This document shows positions 1 through 7,778 of a stretch of DNA of 9,304 bases, piece by piece. A program made the position numbers and the translations under genes. The notes beneath the pieces were generated by a model. The model worked only from the letters and a program-made list of their open reading frames with translations, searched no databases and was not told the origin of the DNA. Origin of the DNA: Streptosporangiaceae bacterium (lineage in GTDB: Bacteria; Actinomycetota; Actinomycetes; Streptosporangiales; Streptosporangiaceae); NCBI GenBank assembly GCA_030042885.1, contig JASHYW010000741.1, positions 1 through 9,304 of the forward strand, written 5' to 3'. How positions within the stretch are numbered: position 1 is the stretch's first letter; every line of letters starts with the position of its first letter.

Positions 1-334
1 TGACGCCGGCGTCGGCGGCCGCGGCGACCACGTTGGCCGATCCGTCCACGTTGACCCGTTCCATGGGTGTGGGATCGGGCAGGCAGAATACGTTCACGCC
101 TGCGGCGTGGTACACGACCGAGCAGCCCTGGGCGGCGCGGGCCAGGCTGCCGGGATCGAGCACGTCTCCGGTCACCGGCTCGGCACCCCGGCCGCGCAGG
201 GCCTGGGCCGCGTCGGCGGATCTGGCCAGCGCCCGCACCGGCCGGCCGGCCGCCACCAGCGCGTCGACCAGGGCACCGCCGATGAATCCGCTCCCGCCGG
301 TGACCAGGACTCCAGCCTGCTCCGCGGCGGTCAC
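1..334 (-). CDS. NAD-dependent epimerase/dehydratase (extended SDR), N-terminal part, truncated by window edge
   Basis: Only the first 111 codons are present; the gene continues past base 1. The start is a GTG at 334-332 whose bases overlap the stop of the upstream phosphatidyltransferase gene (GTGA arrangement). A GGGGGA ribosome-binding site lies at 344-339. Residues 12-19 read TGGSGFIG, the glycine-rich NAD(P)-binding turn of extended short-chain dehydrogenases. YHAAG at 75-79 and the VNVDGSANV stretch at 94-102 are further hallmarks of the epimerase/dihydroflavonol-reductase-like group. The GD at 56-57 fits the usual adenine-contacting position. The YxxxK catalytic motif and the substrate domain lie outside the window, so the substrate cannot be named. 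A nucleotide-sugar epimerase, a hopanoid-associated HpnA-like protein or another atypical SDR are all possible. Family assignment is firm; specific function is unknown. Confidence 0.85.
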   Translation of the reverse strand, partial: MTAAEQAGVLVTGGSGFIGGALVDALVAAGRPVRALARSADAAQALRGRGAEPVTGDVLDPGSLARAAQGCSVVYHAAGVNVFCLPDPTPMERVNVDGSANVVAAAADAGV

Positions 335-948
335 TGCGTCCCCCGCAGCAGTTCCGGAAGACGCGAGAGGTAGCTCCACGCCGACAGCACGGTGACCACC
401 GCAGCCACCGTCATGGCCCATTCATCCAGGTACATAGGTCCGATCCGGTGGTGATATCTGAGCATGGCGAGGAGGATCGCGACGAACTGCACGTTAAACT
501 TCAGCTTGCCCCAGATCGACGGGTAGACGACCGTGCCGTTGACGGCGGCCGCGGCCTTGAGGCCGAGGATGGCTATTTCCCGCCAGATGATGACCGCCGC
601 CGCCCACGGCGAGGCGTGCCCGATCGCCACCAGCGCGATGAGCGCGCCGGAAACCAGCATCTTGTCCGCGGTGGTATCCAGGAAGACGCCGACGTCGCTG
701 GTGCTATGCCATCGCCGGGCCAGGTAGCCGTCCAGGAAATCGGTCGCCGCGGCCGCCGTGAACAGCACCGCCGCGATCACGAAGCAGTAGCCCACGGCCG
801 GGCCGAGCAGGATGAACGCGATGACCGGCACCCCCAGGACCATCCGGGCCAGGCTGAGGCCGTTCAGGAACGTCGCCGCGCGCCGTCGGCCCATCGGCTT
901 CCGGACTGCCTCGCCTGGAGCGGCCTCGGATGTCACAGGCTTCAGCAT
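331..948 (-). CDS. pgsA: CDP-alcohol phosphatidyltransferase, PgsA-like (CDP-diacylglycerol-glycerol-3-phosphate 3-phosphatidyltransferase)
   Basis: This is an integral membrane enzyme that transfers a phosphatidyl group from CDP-diacylglycerol to an alcohol. In PgsA the acceptor is glycerol 3-phosphate and the product is phosphatidylglycerol phosphate. The family signature is complete: D70, D73-G74, A77-R78, then eight residues to G87, D91 and D95, the metal- and CDP-binding aspartates. WRE (122-124) followed by WGKLK (146-150) resembles the PgsA subgroup more than inositol or cardiolipin synthases. About six hydrophobic segments are visible, starting near residue 33. I chose ATG 948-946, one base after the stop of the upstream gene, giving 205 aa, close to the usual size. 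It has no clear Shine-Dalgarno and may depend on coupling. An in-frame ATG at 894 preceded by GGAAG would give 187 aa and still keep all motifs. Acceptor specificity for glycerol 3-phosphate is inferred from motif resemblance and from the glycerol operon context. Confidence 0.85.
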   Translation of the reverse strand: MLKPVTSEAAPGEAVRKPMGRRRAATFLNGLSLARMVLGVPVIAFILLGPAVGYCFVIAAVLFTAAAATDFLDGYLARRWHSTSDVGVFLDTTADKMLVSGALIALVAIGHASPWAAAVIIWREIAILGLKAAAAVNGTVVYPSIWGKLKFNVQFVAILLAMLRYHHRIGPMYLDEWAMTVAAVVTVLSAWSYLSRLPELLRGTQ

Positions 949-949
949 G

Positions 950-3529
950 TCATATCGGCGACTCTTGGCTCCGCACGAGATCCCGGACGGCTTCGGCCGA
1001 CGCCAGGTCAAGGGCCTGCCGGGCCAGCTTGACCGCGGCGGCCAGGTCGGTGGCCCTGACGATCTCCTTCACCGCGGCGACCGCCCGCGGGCCGACCGAC
1101 AGCTCGCGCACGCCGAGGCCGAGCAGCAGCGGAACCGCGAGCGGATCGGCGGCCAGCTCGCCGCATACGCCGGTCCAGCGGCCCGCGGCGGCGGCTGCCC
1201 CGGCCGCGCGCCCGATCAGGGTGAGGACGGCGGGATGCAGGGCATCGCTGAGGCCGGCCACCGCGGCCACCTCGCGGTCCGCGGCCAGCGTGTACTGGGT
1301 GAGGTCGTTGGTGCCGACCGAGAAGAAGTCGACTTCGGGCGCCAGCCGGGCTGCCGTCAGGGCCGCGGCCGGGACCTCGATCATGATGCCGACTTCCATG
1401 GCGCCCTCGGCCGGCACGGCCACGCCTTCGGCCGTCAGCTCGCGCCGGGCCTGCCGGACCAGCCCGAGCGCGGCGCGCACCTCCTCCTCGGTGGCGACCA
1501 TCGGGAACATGAGCTTCAGCGGATGGCTGGCGGCCACCCGCAGCACGGCCCGCAGCTGCGGGAGCAGCACGTCGGTCCTGGCCAGGCCGAGCCGGAGGCC
1601 ACGCTGGCCGAGCGCCGGATTCGGCTCGGCGTCTCGCGGCAGGTAGGGCAGCGGCTTGTCGGCCCCGACGTCCATCGTCCTGACGATCATCGGGCGGTCG
1701 GCCAGGACCGCCGCCAGGTCGGCGTAGACCGCGGCCTGCTCGGCTTCGGTGGGCATGCTCGGCGCGTCCAGGAACAGGAACTCTGTCCGCAACAGCCCGA
1801 TGCCGTCCGCGCCGGCCTCGACCGCGTGCCGGACATCCTCGGGTGATCCGGCGTTGGCCGCGACCTCGATCCTCGTGCCGTCGGCGGTTACGGCCGGCTC
1901 CGCGGCCCGCTGCCTGGCTCGGTCCTGCGCTTCCCGGCGCCGTTGCGCGGCCTGCTCGGCGGCGACCAGATCGGCCTGGCTCGGGGCCACCTGGACCGAT
2001 CCCTGATCGCCATCGAGCAGGAGCCGCGTGGCCTCGGGCACCGCCAGCACGTCAGGCCCCAGGCCGAGGACGGCAGGGATGCCGAGCGCCCGGGCCAAGA
2101 TCGCGGCGTGTGACGTCGGCCCGCCCATGGCGGTCGCGATTCCCCTGACCACGGCCGGATCGAACCCCGCCGTGTCGGCCGGGGTGAGCTCGGCCGCCAC
2201 GACGATGCCGGGCCCGCCCAGCTCCCCGCGGCGCGCGCCCAGCAGGTGGCCGAGCACGTCGGTCCTGATGCTGTCCAGGTCGCGGACGCGCTCGCGCTGA
2301 TAGCTGTCGGTCAGCCGCTGCCATTCGCCTTCGACCTCGGTCACCGCGCTGTCCCAGGCGTCAGCGGCGTTCCTTCCCTCGCGGATACCGCGCCTGGCCG
2401 GATCGAGCAGGGCCTCGTCGGACAGGAACAGCAGGTGCGCGTCGAAGATGCCCGCTTCGTATTCACCGCCGGTCCGGGCGGCCACCGAATCCCTGGCGGC
2501 CTGCACCTCACGCCGGGTCGCTTCCAGCGCCGCGTCCAGCCGGGCGAGCTCGGCGGCGGGGTCGGCGGCCGGTCCGCGAGGCACCTCCACCGCGGCCTGC
2601 CGCAGATGGACCGCGTCCCCGGCGACGAGACCCGGGGAGCCGGGGATGCCTCGCAGGACGGTGCCGTCAGCGGGCCGGACCGCAGCCACCATGGCCTGCG
2701 GCTCAGCGAGCAGCCCGGCGGGTGCCGCCGCCTCCTGCGGCCGCAGAGCGGGGCCGGGCCCGCTCGCACCAGGAGGGCCGGCCTCCGGCGGCTCGCCGAA
2801 GTCCCGCTCGGCCAGCTCGCGCACGGCGGCGAGCACCTGCGCCGCCTGAGGGCCGGAGGCCTTGATCAGGACTTCGTGTCCCTGCTGGACGCCGAGGGTC
2901 GCGACGCCGTTCAGGCTCCGCGCGTTGGCCGGGCCGGCCGGCGCCGTGATGTTCTCGGCCGTCACCGTGGCGTCGAACTGGCCTACGGTCTGCACGAACC
3001 TCGCCGCGGGGCGAGCGTGCAGGCCGAGCCGGGGGGTTACCTTGATGCGCAGCTCGAGCTCGGGGCCCGTGGCCTCCGTCTGGCCGGACGGGCCTGGCTC
3101 GGCGCCGGGACCAGGTGCCCCGGCGGCCAGGTGAGCGACCTTGCCCGCCAGGCCCCCGCGCGCCTCGGCCGCCACCTGGTCCAGCGGATCGCCGAGCCGG
3201 GCCGCGACCGCGGCGGCGACCGCCCCCTCCACCAGGGGGGCCTCGCACAGCAGCAGCCGGGACCGCCGCTCGTCCGGCATCATCTCCGCCGCCATCTCGG
3301 CGGAAAGCACCGCACTGCCGAGGTCCATGAGCACGAGCACGCCGTCGTCGGACCAGGCCTGGTCGATGGCCCGCCCGATGAGCACGGCGTCGGTGCCCAG
3401 CGGCCGGTCCTGCAGGTCCAGGCCGCCGGCGGCGACCATCGCGACATCCGGCCCGGCCATCTCCCTGGCCAGCTCGACGACGCCGTCGGCCAGCCCGGCA
3501 CTGTGCGAGACGATCACGATTCCGACCAT
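950..3529 (-). CDS. dhaM: Multidomain PTS phosphotransferase: DhaM (EIIA-like) - HPr - complete Enzyme I
   Basis: This 859-aa cytoplasmic protein carries a whole phosphoryl relay from PEP. Residues 1-130 match DhaM, the phosphoryl donor of PTS-type dihydroxyacetone kinase, with His9 in IVIVSHS and the GTDAV and MDLGSA motifs. After a Gly/Pro-rich linker (about 136-157), residues 158-245 form an HPr domain with His171 in GLHARPAA and a Ser205 equivalent to the regulatory HPr serine. A second Pro/Ala/Gly-rich linker (about 246-285) leads to Enzyme I from about 288. There GGPTSHAAILAR holds the phospho-histidine His474. The PEP-binding barrel is complete: RTEF (Arg581), RTMD (Arg617), GTNDLTQYTL (739-748) and VCGELA with Cys789. 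E. coli DhaM (about 470 aa) ends within the EI N-domain, so this version should not need a separate Enzyme I. The start follows weak G-rich ribosome-binding sequences (GGGGG at 3538-3534), 33 nt after glpC. No dhaK or dhaL is in the window. Domain assignment is secure; the in vivo acceptor is inferred. Confidence 0.95.
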   Translation of the reverse strand: MVGIVIVSHSAGLADGVVELAREMAGPDVAMVAAGGLDLQDRPLGTDAVLIGRAIDQAWSDDGVLVLMDLGSAVLSAEMAAEMMPDERRSRLLLCEAPLVEGAVAAAVAARLGDPLDQVAAEARGGLAGKVAHLAAGAPGPGAEPGPSGQTEATGPELELRIKVTPRLGLHARPAARFVQTVGQFDATVTAENITAPAGPANARSLNGVATLGVQQGHEVLIKASGPQAAQVLAAVRELAERDFGEPPEAGPPGASGPGPALRPQEAAAPAGLLAEPQAMVAAVRPADGTVLRGIPGSPGLVAGDAVHLRQAAVEVPRGPAADPAAELARLDAALEATRREVQAARDSVAARTGGEYEAGIFDAHLLFLSDEALLDPARRGIREGRNAADAWDSAVTEVEGEWQRLTDSYQRERVRDLDSIRTDVLGHLLGARRGELGGPGIVVAAELTPADTAGFDPAVVRGIATAMGGPTSHAAILARALGIPAVLGLGPDVLAVPEATRLLLDGDQGSVQVAPSQADLVAAEQAAQRRREAQDRARQRAAEPAVTADGTRIEVAANAGSPEDVRHAVEAGADGIGLLRTEFLFLDAPSMPTEAEQAAVYADLAAVLADRPMIVRTMDVGADKPLPYLPRDAEPNPALGQRGLRLGLARTDVLLPQLRAVLRVAASHPLKLMFPMVATEEEVRAALGLVRQARRELTAEGVAVPAEGAMEVGIMIEVPAAALTAARLAPEVDFFSVGTNDLTQYTLAADREVAAVAGLSDALHPAVLTLIGRAAGAAAAAGRWTGVCGELAADPLAVPLLLGLGVRELSVGPRAVAAVKEIVRATDLAAAVKLARQALDLASAEAVRDLVRSQESPI

Positions 3530-3562
3530 TGCGCCCCCGCCTCCCGCCCTCGGGCCCGCACC

Positions 3563-4789
3563 TCAGCTCAGCCCGTAGGCGCGGTGCAGGACCTCCACCG
3601 GATGGACCGATGTCCGGCCGGTGCCGTGGGTGATCTGCCACCGGCACGTCTCGCTGTCACAGACGGCCAGGTCGGGCCGGGCGGCGCGGATGTCGCCGAA
3701 CAACCCGCTGCCCACCTGCATGGCGATGTCGTACTTCTCGCGCTTGAGCCCGTACGTGCCGGCGATGCCGCAGCAGGCCCGGTCCAGGTCGATCACCGTG
3801 AGCTCGGGGACCAGCCCCAGCAGGTCCAGTGCGGGCTTGCCGATGTTGTGTCCCTGCTGCTGGCATGGCGCGTGGTAGGTGACAGTGAGCGGGACGGGCC
3901 GCAGATCGGTCTTCAGCTCGCCGGCCGCGTCCAGGTCGGCCAGGAACTCGCAGATGTCGTAGGTCTGGCTGCTCACCGCCCGCAGGTCGTCGTCCTCCAT
4001 CCCGAGGATCTCGATGGCTTCGCGCTTGAGCATGAGGCCGCAGCTGGTCGAGGTGGCGACGATCTTGCAGCCCTGCCTGGCGTAGGGAGCCAGGTTTGCC
4101 ACCAGGCGCCGGACGTAGCTGCGCGCGGTGTCGTAGATCCCGTTGGATTGCAGCGGCAGGCCGCAGCAGTCCTGGCGCGGCACTACGACACTGAAGCCGT
4201 TGTGCTCGAGCACCGCCACGGCCTTGCGGCCGAGTCCGGGCTCGAAGTAGTTCGTGCTGCAGCCGTGGAAGTACACGACGTGTCGCGTCCCGGCCGCGGC
4301 GGACGGCCGCCGGCGGCGCGCCCAGCCCTGGAAGGTGCGGCCGGCAAACCGGGGCGTCGGAGCGTTCCGGTGGATGCCGGCAGTTTTCTCGGCCAGCAGC
4401 CGCCCGAGGCGGTTGGACAAGGCGAAGTTGGCCAGTGGGGCGACGGGGGTACCGAGCCTGCCCTGGACACTCGGCCGGGACAGCAGATGGTCACGCAGCG
4501 GCATGCCGCGCTGCTGCTTCATCACGGCCCGGGCCCTGGAGTTGATCTCCGCGACGTGCACGCCCTGCGGGCAGGCCAGGGTGCAGATACCGCAGGACGA
4601 GCAGTAGTCGAGCGAGGCATCGACCGACGGCCCGGCGCCGCGGAAACGCTCGGCCTGCGGGCCGGCATACTTCGGTCCGGGGAACAGCGGGGTGACGGCC
4701 GCGACCGGGCACGCCGACTCGCAGATCGTGCACTTGACGCAGTGGTCGAGCGAGTCGCGGATCAAGTCGAACTCCGGCTCCGCCGTCAT
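3563..4789 (-). CDS. glpC: Glycerol-3-phosphate dehydrogenase subunit C (iron-sulfur, membrane-associated)
   Basis: GlpC links the GlpAB catalytic dimer to the membrane and passes electrons to quinone. The 408-aa product is close to E. coli GlpC (about 396 aa). Two four-cysteine motifs that would bind [4Fe-4S] clusters are intact: C17, C20, C23, C27 followed by P, and C63, C66, C69, C73 followed by P. Two cysteine-rich CCG domains of the heterodisulfide-reductase/GlpC type follow: C177 with C208-C209 (DCCGLPLQSNG), and C309 with C339-C340 (ACCGIAGTYG). There is no classical transmembrane helix, as expected for a subunit that attaches peripherally. Its ATG overlaps the glpB stop (ATGA at 4789-4786) and is preceded by the strongest ribosome-binding site among the internal genes. 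A glycolate oxidase GlcF-type protein is the main alternative, but gene order glpA-glpB-glpC makes GlpC the clear call. Confidence 0.95.
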   Translation of the reverse strand: MTAEPEFDLIRDSLDHCVKCTICESACPVAAVTPLFPGPKYAGPQAERFRGAGPSVDASLDYCSSCGICTLACPQGVHVAEINSRARAVMKQQRGMPLRDHLLSRPSVQGRLGTPVAPLANFALSNRLGRLLAEKTAGIHRNAPTPRFAGRTFQGWARRRRPSAAAGTRHVVYFHGCSTNYFEPGLGRKAVAVLEHNGFSVVVPRQDCCGLPLQSNGIYDTARSYVRRLVANLAPYARQGCKIVATSTSCGLMLKREAIEILGMEDDDLRAVSSQTYDICEFLADLDAAGELKTDLRPVPLTVTYHAPCQQQGHNIGKPALDLLGLVPELTVIDLDRACCGIAGTYGLKREKYDIAMQVGSGLFGDIRAARPDLAVCDSETCRWQITHGTGRTSVHPVEVLHRAYGLS

Positions 4790-6069
4790 CCGGCCTCCTT
4801 AAGGATCGCTTCAGCGGCCAGGTAGCCGGTGGACAGGCTAATGCCGTCCCCGGACTTCTCCCGCCACGGCCGGGCGCCGCCGATTACGGCGCCGGCCGCG
4901 TACACGTTCTCATACACCGGCTCCCCGTCCGGGCCGACCGGGCGCAGGCTGCCGTCGACCCGCAGGCCCGCCGTGTCCATCGGATGATCGCCCAGGTAGC
5001 TGGGGCCGAACCCGGTCTCGCCCGGGCCGGGTGCGTGCACGGGCAGCCCGAGGGCGCGCTCGCTGACGGCACCGGAGACGTCGACCTCGATGCCGCCGGA
5101 GGCCAGCCCGCCGGTGGCGAGCACGACCCACCGGCAGGCCCGGGGCGTCACCCTGGCCGCCGCGCGGATCCGCACGCCCGCCAGCTTGCCGTCGCGAAGC
5201 TCGGGCCCGGTAGCCTCGGCGCCGAGCACGAGCCGTCCGCCGGCCCGGCGCAGCCGGTCCTGGAGCGCCCGGGCCAGCCGCATGCCGGGCACCGACGGCG
5301 GGACGGCAGTGGGTATCTCGAACACGGGCCGCCCGGCCGCCTGCTGCAGCTCGGTCCAGACCGATCGCGCCTGGTCCATCCCCAGCACCGCGGGCAGCCC
5401 GATCGCCTCCTCGCCGCGGACGGCCCGGCGCAGTTCGGCGGCGACCGCACCGCGGAATGCCGCGTCCTCGAACCGCTGGGCCAGGGCCAGCGCCCCGACG
5501 TCGGCCTGGCCGTCGGCCGGCGCGTTCAGCAGCACCGGCCTGGCCTCGATCGTCCGGCCGTAGGCGGTGGTGGCCGCCTGCAGGTTCTCGGCCGCCAGCG
5601 CGGGGTGGAAGTCCTTGAGCATGCCGAACCCGGCGATGAGGACGGGCCCGAGGCTGCGGACGTCACCGCCGGCCATGGTCTCCGGCACCACGGCGCTCGG
5701 CCGGGGAACGCCCAGGGCCGTGGGCAGCAGCATGTTCACGCTGGGGTCGCCGGCGTAGGCGTAGGTGCCGACGTGCTCCTTGAGCCACTGGACGCTATCG
5801 GCCAGCACGGCCGGGCCGATCAGCGCGTAGGGATGCTCCGGATGGGCCGCCGCGAAGCCGGGCAGCGCCTGCGCTGGGCTGTCCACCCGGCCGGGCCCGT
5901 ACCCGAGGATGTCGATGGTGGCCGGAGCCAGCCGCAGCGAGCCGTATCCCTTGGCCACCGTGACCACCCGTAGCCCGGCCTCGGCCAGCCGGACACCGGC
6001 GACCAGGCCCGCCATCCCGGCCCCGAGGACGATGACGTCGGCGGCCGGCGGGCCAGGCTGCTCGCTCAT
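4786..6069 (-). CDS. glpB: Glycerol-3-phosphate dehydrogenase subunit B (flavoprotein)
   Basis: GlpB is the second subunit of the anaerobic-type G3P dehydrogenase, a flavoprotein that works with GlpA in passing electrons from G3P oxidation toward GlpC. The product is 427 aa (E. coli about 419). It opens with the dinucleotide-binding turn VIVLGAGMAGLVAG (12-25). Later come GlpB-like stretches: the IAGFGMLKDFHP region (145-156), VLATGGLASGG (316-326), and a C-terminal flavin-binding segment NVYAAGAVIGGARPW (388-402) leading to GDGISLSTG (407-415). The start is ATG 6069-6067, which overlaps the glpA stop as ATGA. Longer in-frame extensions upstream to about 6360 lie wholly within glpA and are unlikely. 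No good Shine-Dalgarno is seen, so translation is probably coupled to glpA. The stop overlaps the glpC start. Confidence 0.95.
   Translation of the reverse strand: MSEQPGPPAADVIVLGAGMAGLVAGVRLAEAGLRVVTVAKGYGSLRLAPATIDILGYGPGRVDSPAQALPGFAAAHPEHPYALIGPAVLADSVQWLKEHVGTYAYAGDPSVNMLLPTALGVPRPSAVVPETMAGGDVRSLGPVLIAGFGMLKDFHPALAAENLQAATTAYGRTIEARPVLLNAPADGQADVGALALAQRFEDAAFRGAVAAELRRAVRGEEAIGLPAVLGMDQARSVWTELQQAAGRPVFEIPTAVPPSVPGMRLARALQDRLRRAGGRLVLGAEATGPELRDGKLAGVRIRAAARVTPRACRWVVLATGGLASGGIEVDVSGAVSERALGLPVHAPGPGETGFGPSYLGDHPMDTAGLRVDGSLRPVGPDGEPVYENVYAAGAVIGGARPWREKSGDGISLSTGYLAAEAILKEAG
4794..4800 (-). promoter_or_regulatory. Strong ribosome-binding site for glpC
   Basis: On the minus strand AAGGAGG (4800-4794) sits four bases before the glpC ATG and lies inside the last codons of glpB. 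It is a full anti-Shine-Dalgarno match. It fixes the glpC start and shows that glpC can recruit ribosomes as well as being coupled to glpB. Confidence 0.85.
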
Positions 6070-7778
6070 GTCGCGTGCCCGGTGGCCGGTTCGGTCACTG
6101 CTTCGGTGACTGCTTCGGTCGCCGGTTCGGTCTGGCGCGCCCGCGCGGTCAGCGGCAGGTGCTCGACGTCCAGCACGCCCTGGAAGATCCAGTCGTCCAG
6201 CCAGGCCTGCCGCAGCTGGTCTCCGTGCAGCAGCGGGTACACGCCCTTCCACCGCTCCTCGAGGAAGGCCAGCAGCGCCTGGTCGGCTTCGGCCGCCGAC
6301 AGGCGCTTGATCTGGTGCAGGATCCCGGTGGCGCGGAACATGCAGAACCCGCCCTGGCACGGTCCCATGCCCAGGCGCAGGGCCCGGCGCAGGTCATCCA
6401 GGCTCGGCGCCGGCCGGCGGGCCATCTCTTCCTCGAGCCGGCCCCGGCGGACGAGCTCGCATTCGCAGATCAGCTGCTCGTCGGTCAGCGTCCGCTCCCG
6501 CTCGGCCAGCCGCGAGCCGAGCTGGTAGAAGCGCCGGTCCTGCGAATCGGGCAGCGGCTCGTCCGCGGTCCGGCAGGGCCGCGTGGTACCGAGCACCTTG
6601 CAGGCGGTGTCGACAGCATCTTCGGCCATCAGCCGGAAGGTGCAGAACTTCCCGCCGGTGATGGTCAGGAACCCGGCGACCCCGTCGCGGGCGCGGTGAT
6701 CGAGCACGGCGTGCGCCCGGGTGACGTCCCTGGTCTCGGCCGGCGCGTGGTCCTGGAACAGCGGCCGCACGCCCCCCCAGACCCGCAGCATCCGGGCGGC
6801 GGCGAAGCCGGGCACCAGATTCTCGCCGGCCTGGAGCATCTGATCGATCTCGGCCTTGGTGATCGCCCAGTGATCGGGATCATGCACCAGCGTGTCGGTG
6901 GTGCCGATGACGCTGACCGTCCTGATCGGCACCAGGATGTCGCCGTCGGCTGGCATCTCGCACCGGTTCACGACGGTCTGCACCAGCCGGTGGCTGGAAG
7001 CCATCATGATCCCCTTGCCGGGGAGGACCTGGACCCGGCAGCCGGCCATGGCCGCGATGCGGCCGGCCCATGCCCCGGTGGCGTTCACGGTGACCTGCGC
7101 CCGGATCTGCACCTGCTCGCCGTCCGGGCGGCGGGCGACGATGCCCGTGACCTGATCACCGTCTTTGGTCACGGCGACGACCTCGTGGTAGGCCAGGATC
7201 CTGGCGCCGTACTCGGTCGCCGACCTGGCGCAGGTCCACACCGTCTTCCAGGCGTCGGCCGTCGCGTCCGGCACGACGAAGGCCCGGGTGATCCGCGGGT
7301 TCAGCCGCGGTTCACGCCGGAGCGCCTCGGCCACACCGATCTCCTCGGCCGGGACCCCGGTGTCCTTGCAGCCTTGGATGAAGCGGTCGGCGTACTGGGG
7401 ATCGTCGATGGGCGTGGTGACGAACAGGCCGCCGGTGTCCTCGATGCAGTCGGCGGCGATGCGGCGCAGTGCGATGTTCTCCGCGATGCATTCCCGCGCC
7501 GCCTGCGGGTCCTTCACGGCGTACCTGCCGCCGGAGTGCAGCAGGCCGTGGAACCGGCCTGTCGTGCCGGTGGCCAGGTCGGCGCGTTCCACCAGGACGG
7601 TGGAAAAGCCGCGCATGGCGGCATCCCTGGCGACGCCGACTCCGGTCGAGCCGCCGCCCAGGACGAGGACCTCGCACTCGATGCGGCCATCGGCCGGCCC
7701 GTCCGGCCGGCCGATGGCCGCTGGCGTCGCGTCCGCTACTCGAGCCAGTCGAACGTGCGGGTGACGGCCTTCTTCCAC
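6066..7778 (-). CDS. glpA: Glycerol-3-phosphate dehydrogenase subunit A (FAD, [2Fe-2S] domain)
   Basis: GlpA is the catalytic subunit that oxidises sn-glycerol 3-phosphate to dihydroxyacetone phosphate. Numbered from GTG 7778, the FAD-binding turn [18 protein letters not shown] is at 40-57, followed by the family stretches [18 protein letters not shown] (71-88) and TGGKFCTFR (374-382). A C-terminal BFD-like domain carries C438, C440, C474 and C479, expected to hold a [2Fe-2S] cluster. This domain separates GlpA from the single-subunit GlpD. The 570 aa exceed E. coli GlpA (about 542) because of an N-terminal extension of about 34 residues and a Thr/Glu/Ala/Val tail. There is no ATG, GTG or TTG in frame between the glpK stop and the FAD motif, so translation must begin inside glpK. 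GTG 7778 has AGGAG eight bases upstream; GTG 7826 is a weaker option (586 aa). The family call is firm; the start is moderately supported. Confidence 0.93.
   Translation of the reverse strand: MEEGRHPHVRLARVADATPAAIGRPDGPADGRIECEVLVLGGGSTGVGVARDAAMRGFSTVLVERADLATGTTGRFHGLLHSGGRYAVKDPQAARECIAENIALRRIAADCIEDTGGLFVTTPIDDPQYADRFIQGCKDTGVPAEEIGVAEALRREPRLNPRITRAFVVPDATADAWKTVWTCARSATEYGARILAYHEVVAVTKDGDQVTGIVARRPDGEQVQIRAQVTVNATGAWAGRIAAMAGCRVQVLPGKGIMMASSHRLVQTVVNRCEMPADGDILVPIRTVSVIGTTDTLVHDPDHWAITKAEIDQMLQAGENLVPGFAAARMLRVWGGVRPLFQDHAPAETRDVTRAHAVLDHRARDGVAGFLTITGGKFCTFRLMAEDAVDTACKVLGTTRPCRTADEPLPDSQDRRFYQLGSRLAERERTLTDEQLICECELVRRGRLEEEMARRPAPSLDDLRRALRLGMGPCQGGFCMFRATGILHQIKRLSAAEADQALLAFLEERWKGVYPLLHGDQLRQAWLDDWIFQGVLDVEHLPLTARARQTEPATEAVTEAVTEPATGHAT
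6081..6131 (-). repeat. Tandem 12-base coding repeat in the glpA C-terminal tail
   Basis: The last codons of glpA contain near-identical 12-base units (minus strand GCAGTGACCGAA and GCAGTCACCGAA) flanked by diverged copies. They encode [17 protein letters not shown], residues 550-566, which is nearly symmetric. It lies after the conserved BFD-type domain, looks disordered and acidic, and has no counterpart in E. coli GlpA as I recall it. Slipped-strand expansion is the simplest origin. Confidence 0.75.
7683..7721 (-). terminator. Large perfect stem-loop just after the glpK stop (possible attenuator or mRNA-stability hairpin)
   Basis: Bases 7683-7699 and 7705-7721 are perfect reverse complements: 17 base pairs with a five-base loop (7700-7704). 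On the transcript the stem begins 14 bases after the glpK TAG, and it lies in the N-terminal extension of glpA, about 57 nt after the proposed glpA start. It has no U tract. It could act as a partial terminator, as a block to 3'-exonuclease that protects glpK mRNA, or as a brake on ribosomes entering glpA. The structure is directly visible; the function is inference. Because the region is coding and extremely GC-rich, some fold-back is expected, but 17 uninterrupted pairs is much more than routine. Confidence 0.55.

Noticed and set aside
3530..3562. Possible terminator between glpC and the PTS gene
   Set aside because: Only a GCCC/GGGC four-base-pair fold is visible in this 33-base G-rich gap, with no U tract. 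It is better explained as the leader and weak ribosome-binding site of the next gene.
2246..4825. An 859-codon open frame on the plus strand opposite glpC and the PTS gene
   Set aside because: Its translation is Arg/Gly/His/Gln-rich with no recognisable motif, while the minus strand carries complete, motif-perfect genes. Long antisense frames are expected when third positions are almost all G or C. Its equal length to the PTS protein is a coincidence.
7683..7721. A frameshift in glpA inferred from off-frame ATG codons in the hairpin
   Set aside because: Both ATGs in the stem are out of the glpA frame, and a single-base error could bring one in. However, a good GTG with AGGAG exists upstream and nothing in the sequence itself proves an error, so I kept it only as a refutation test.
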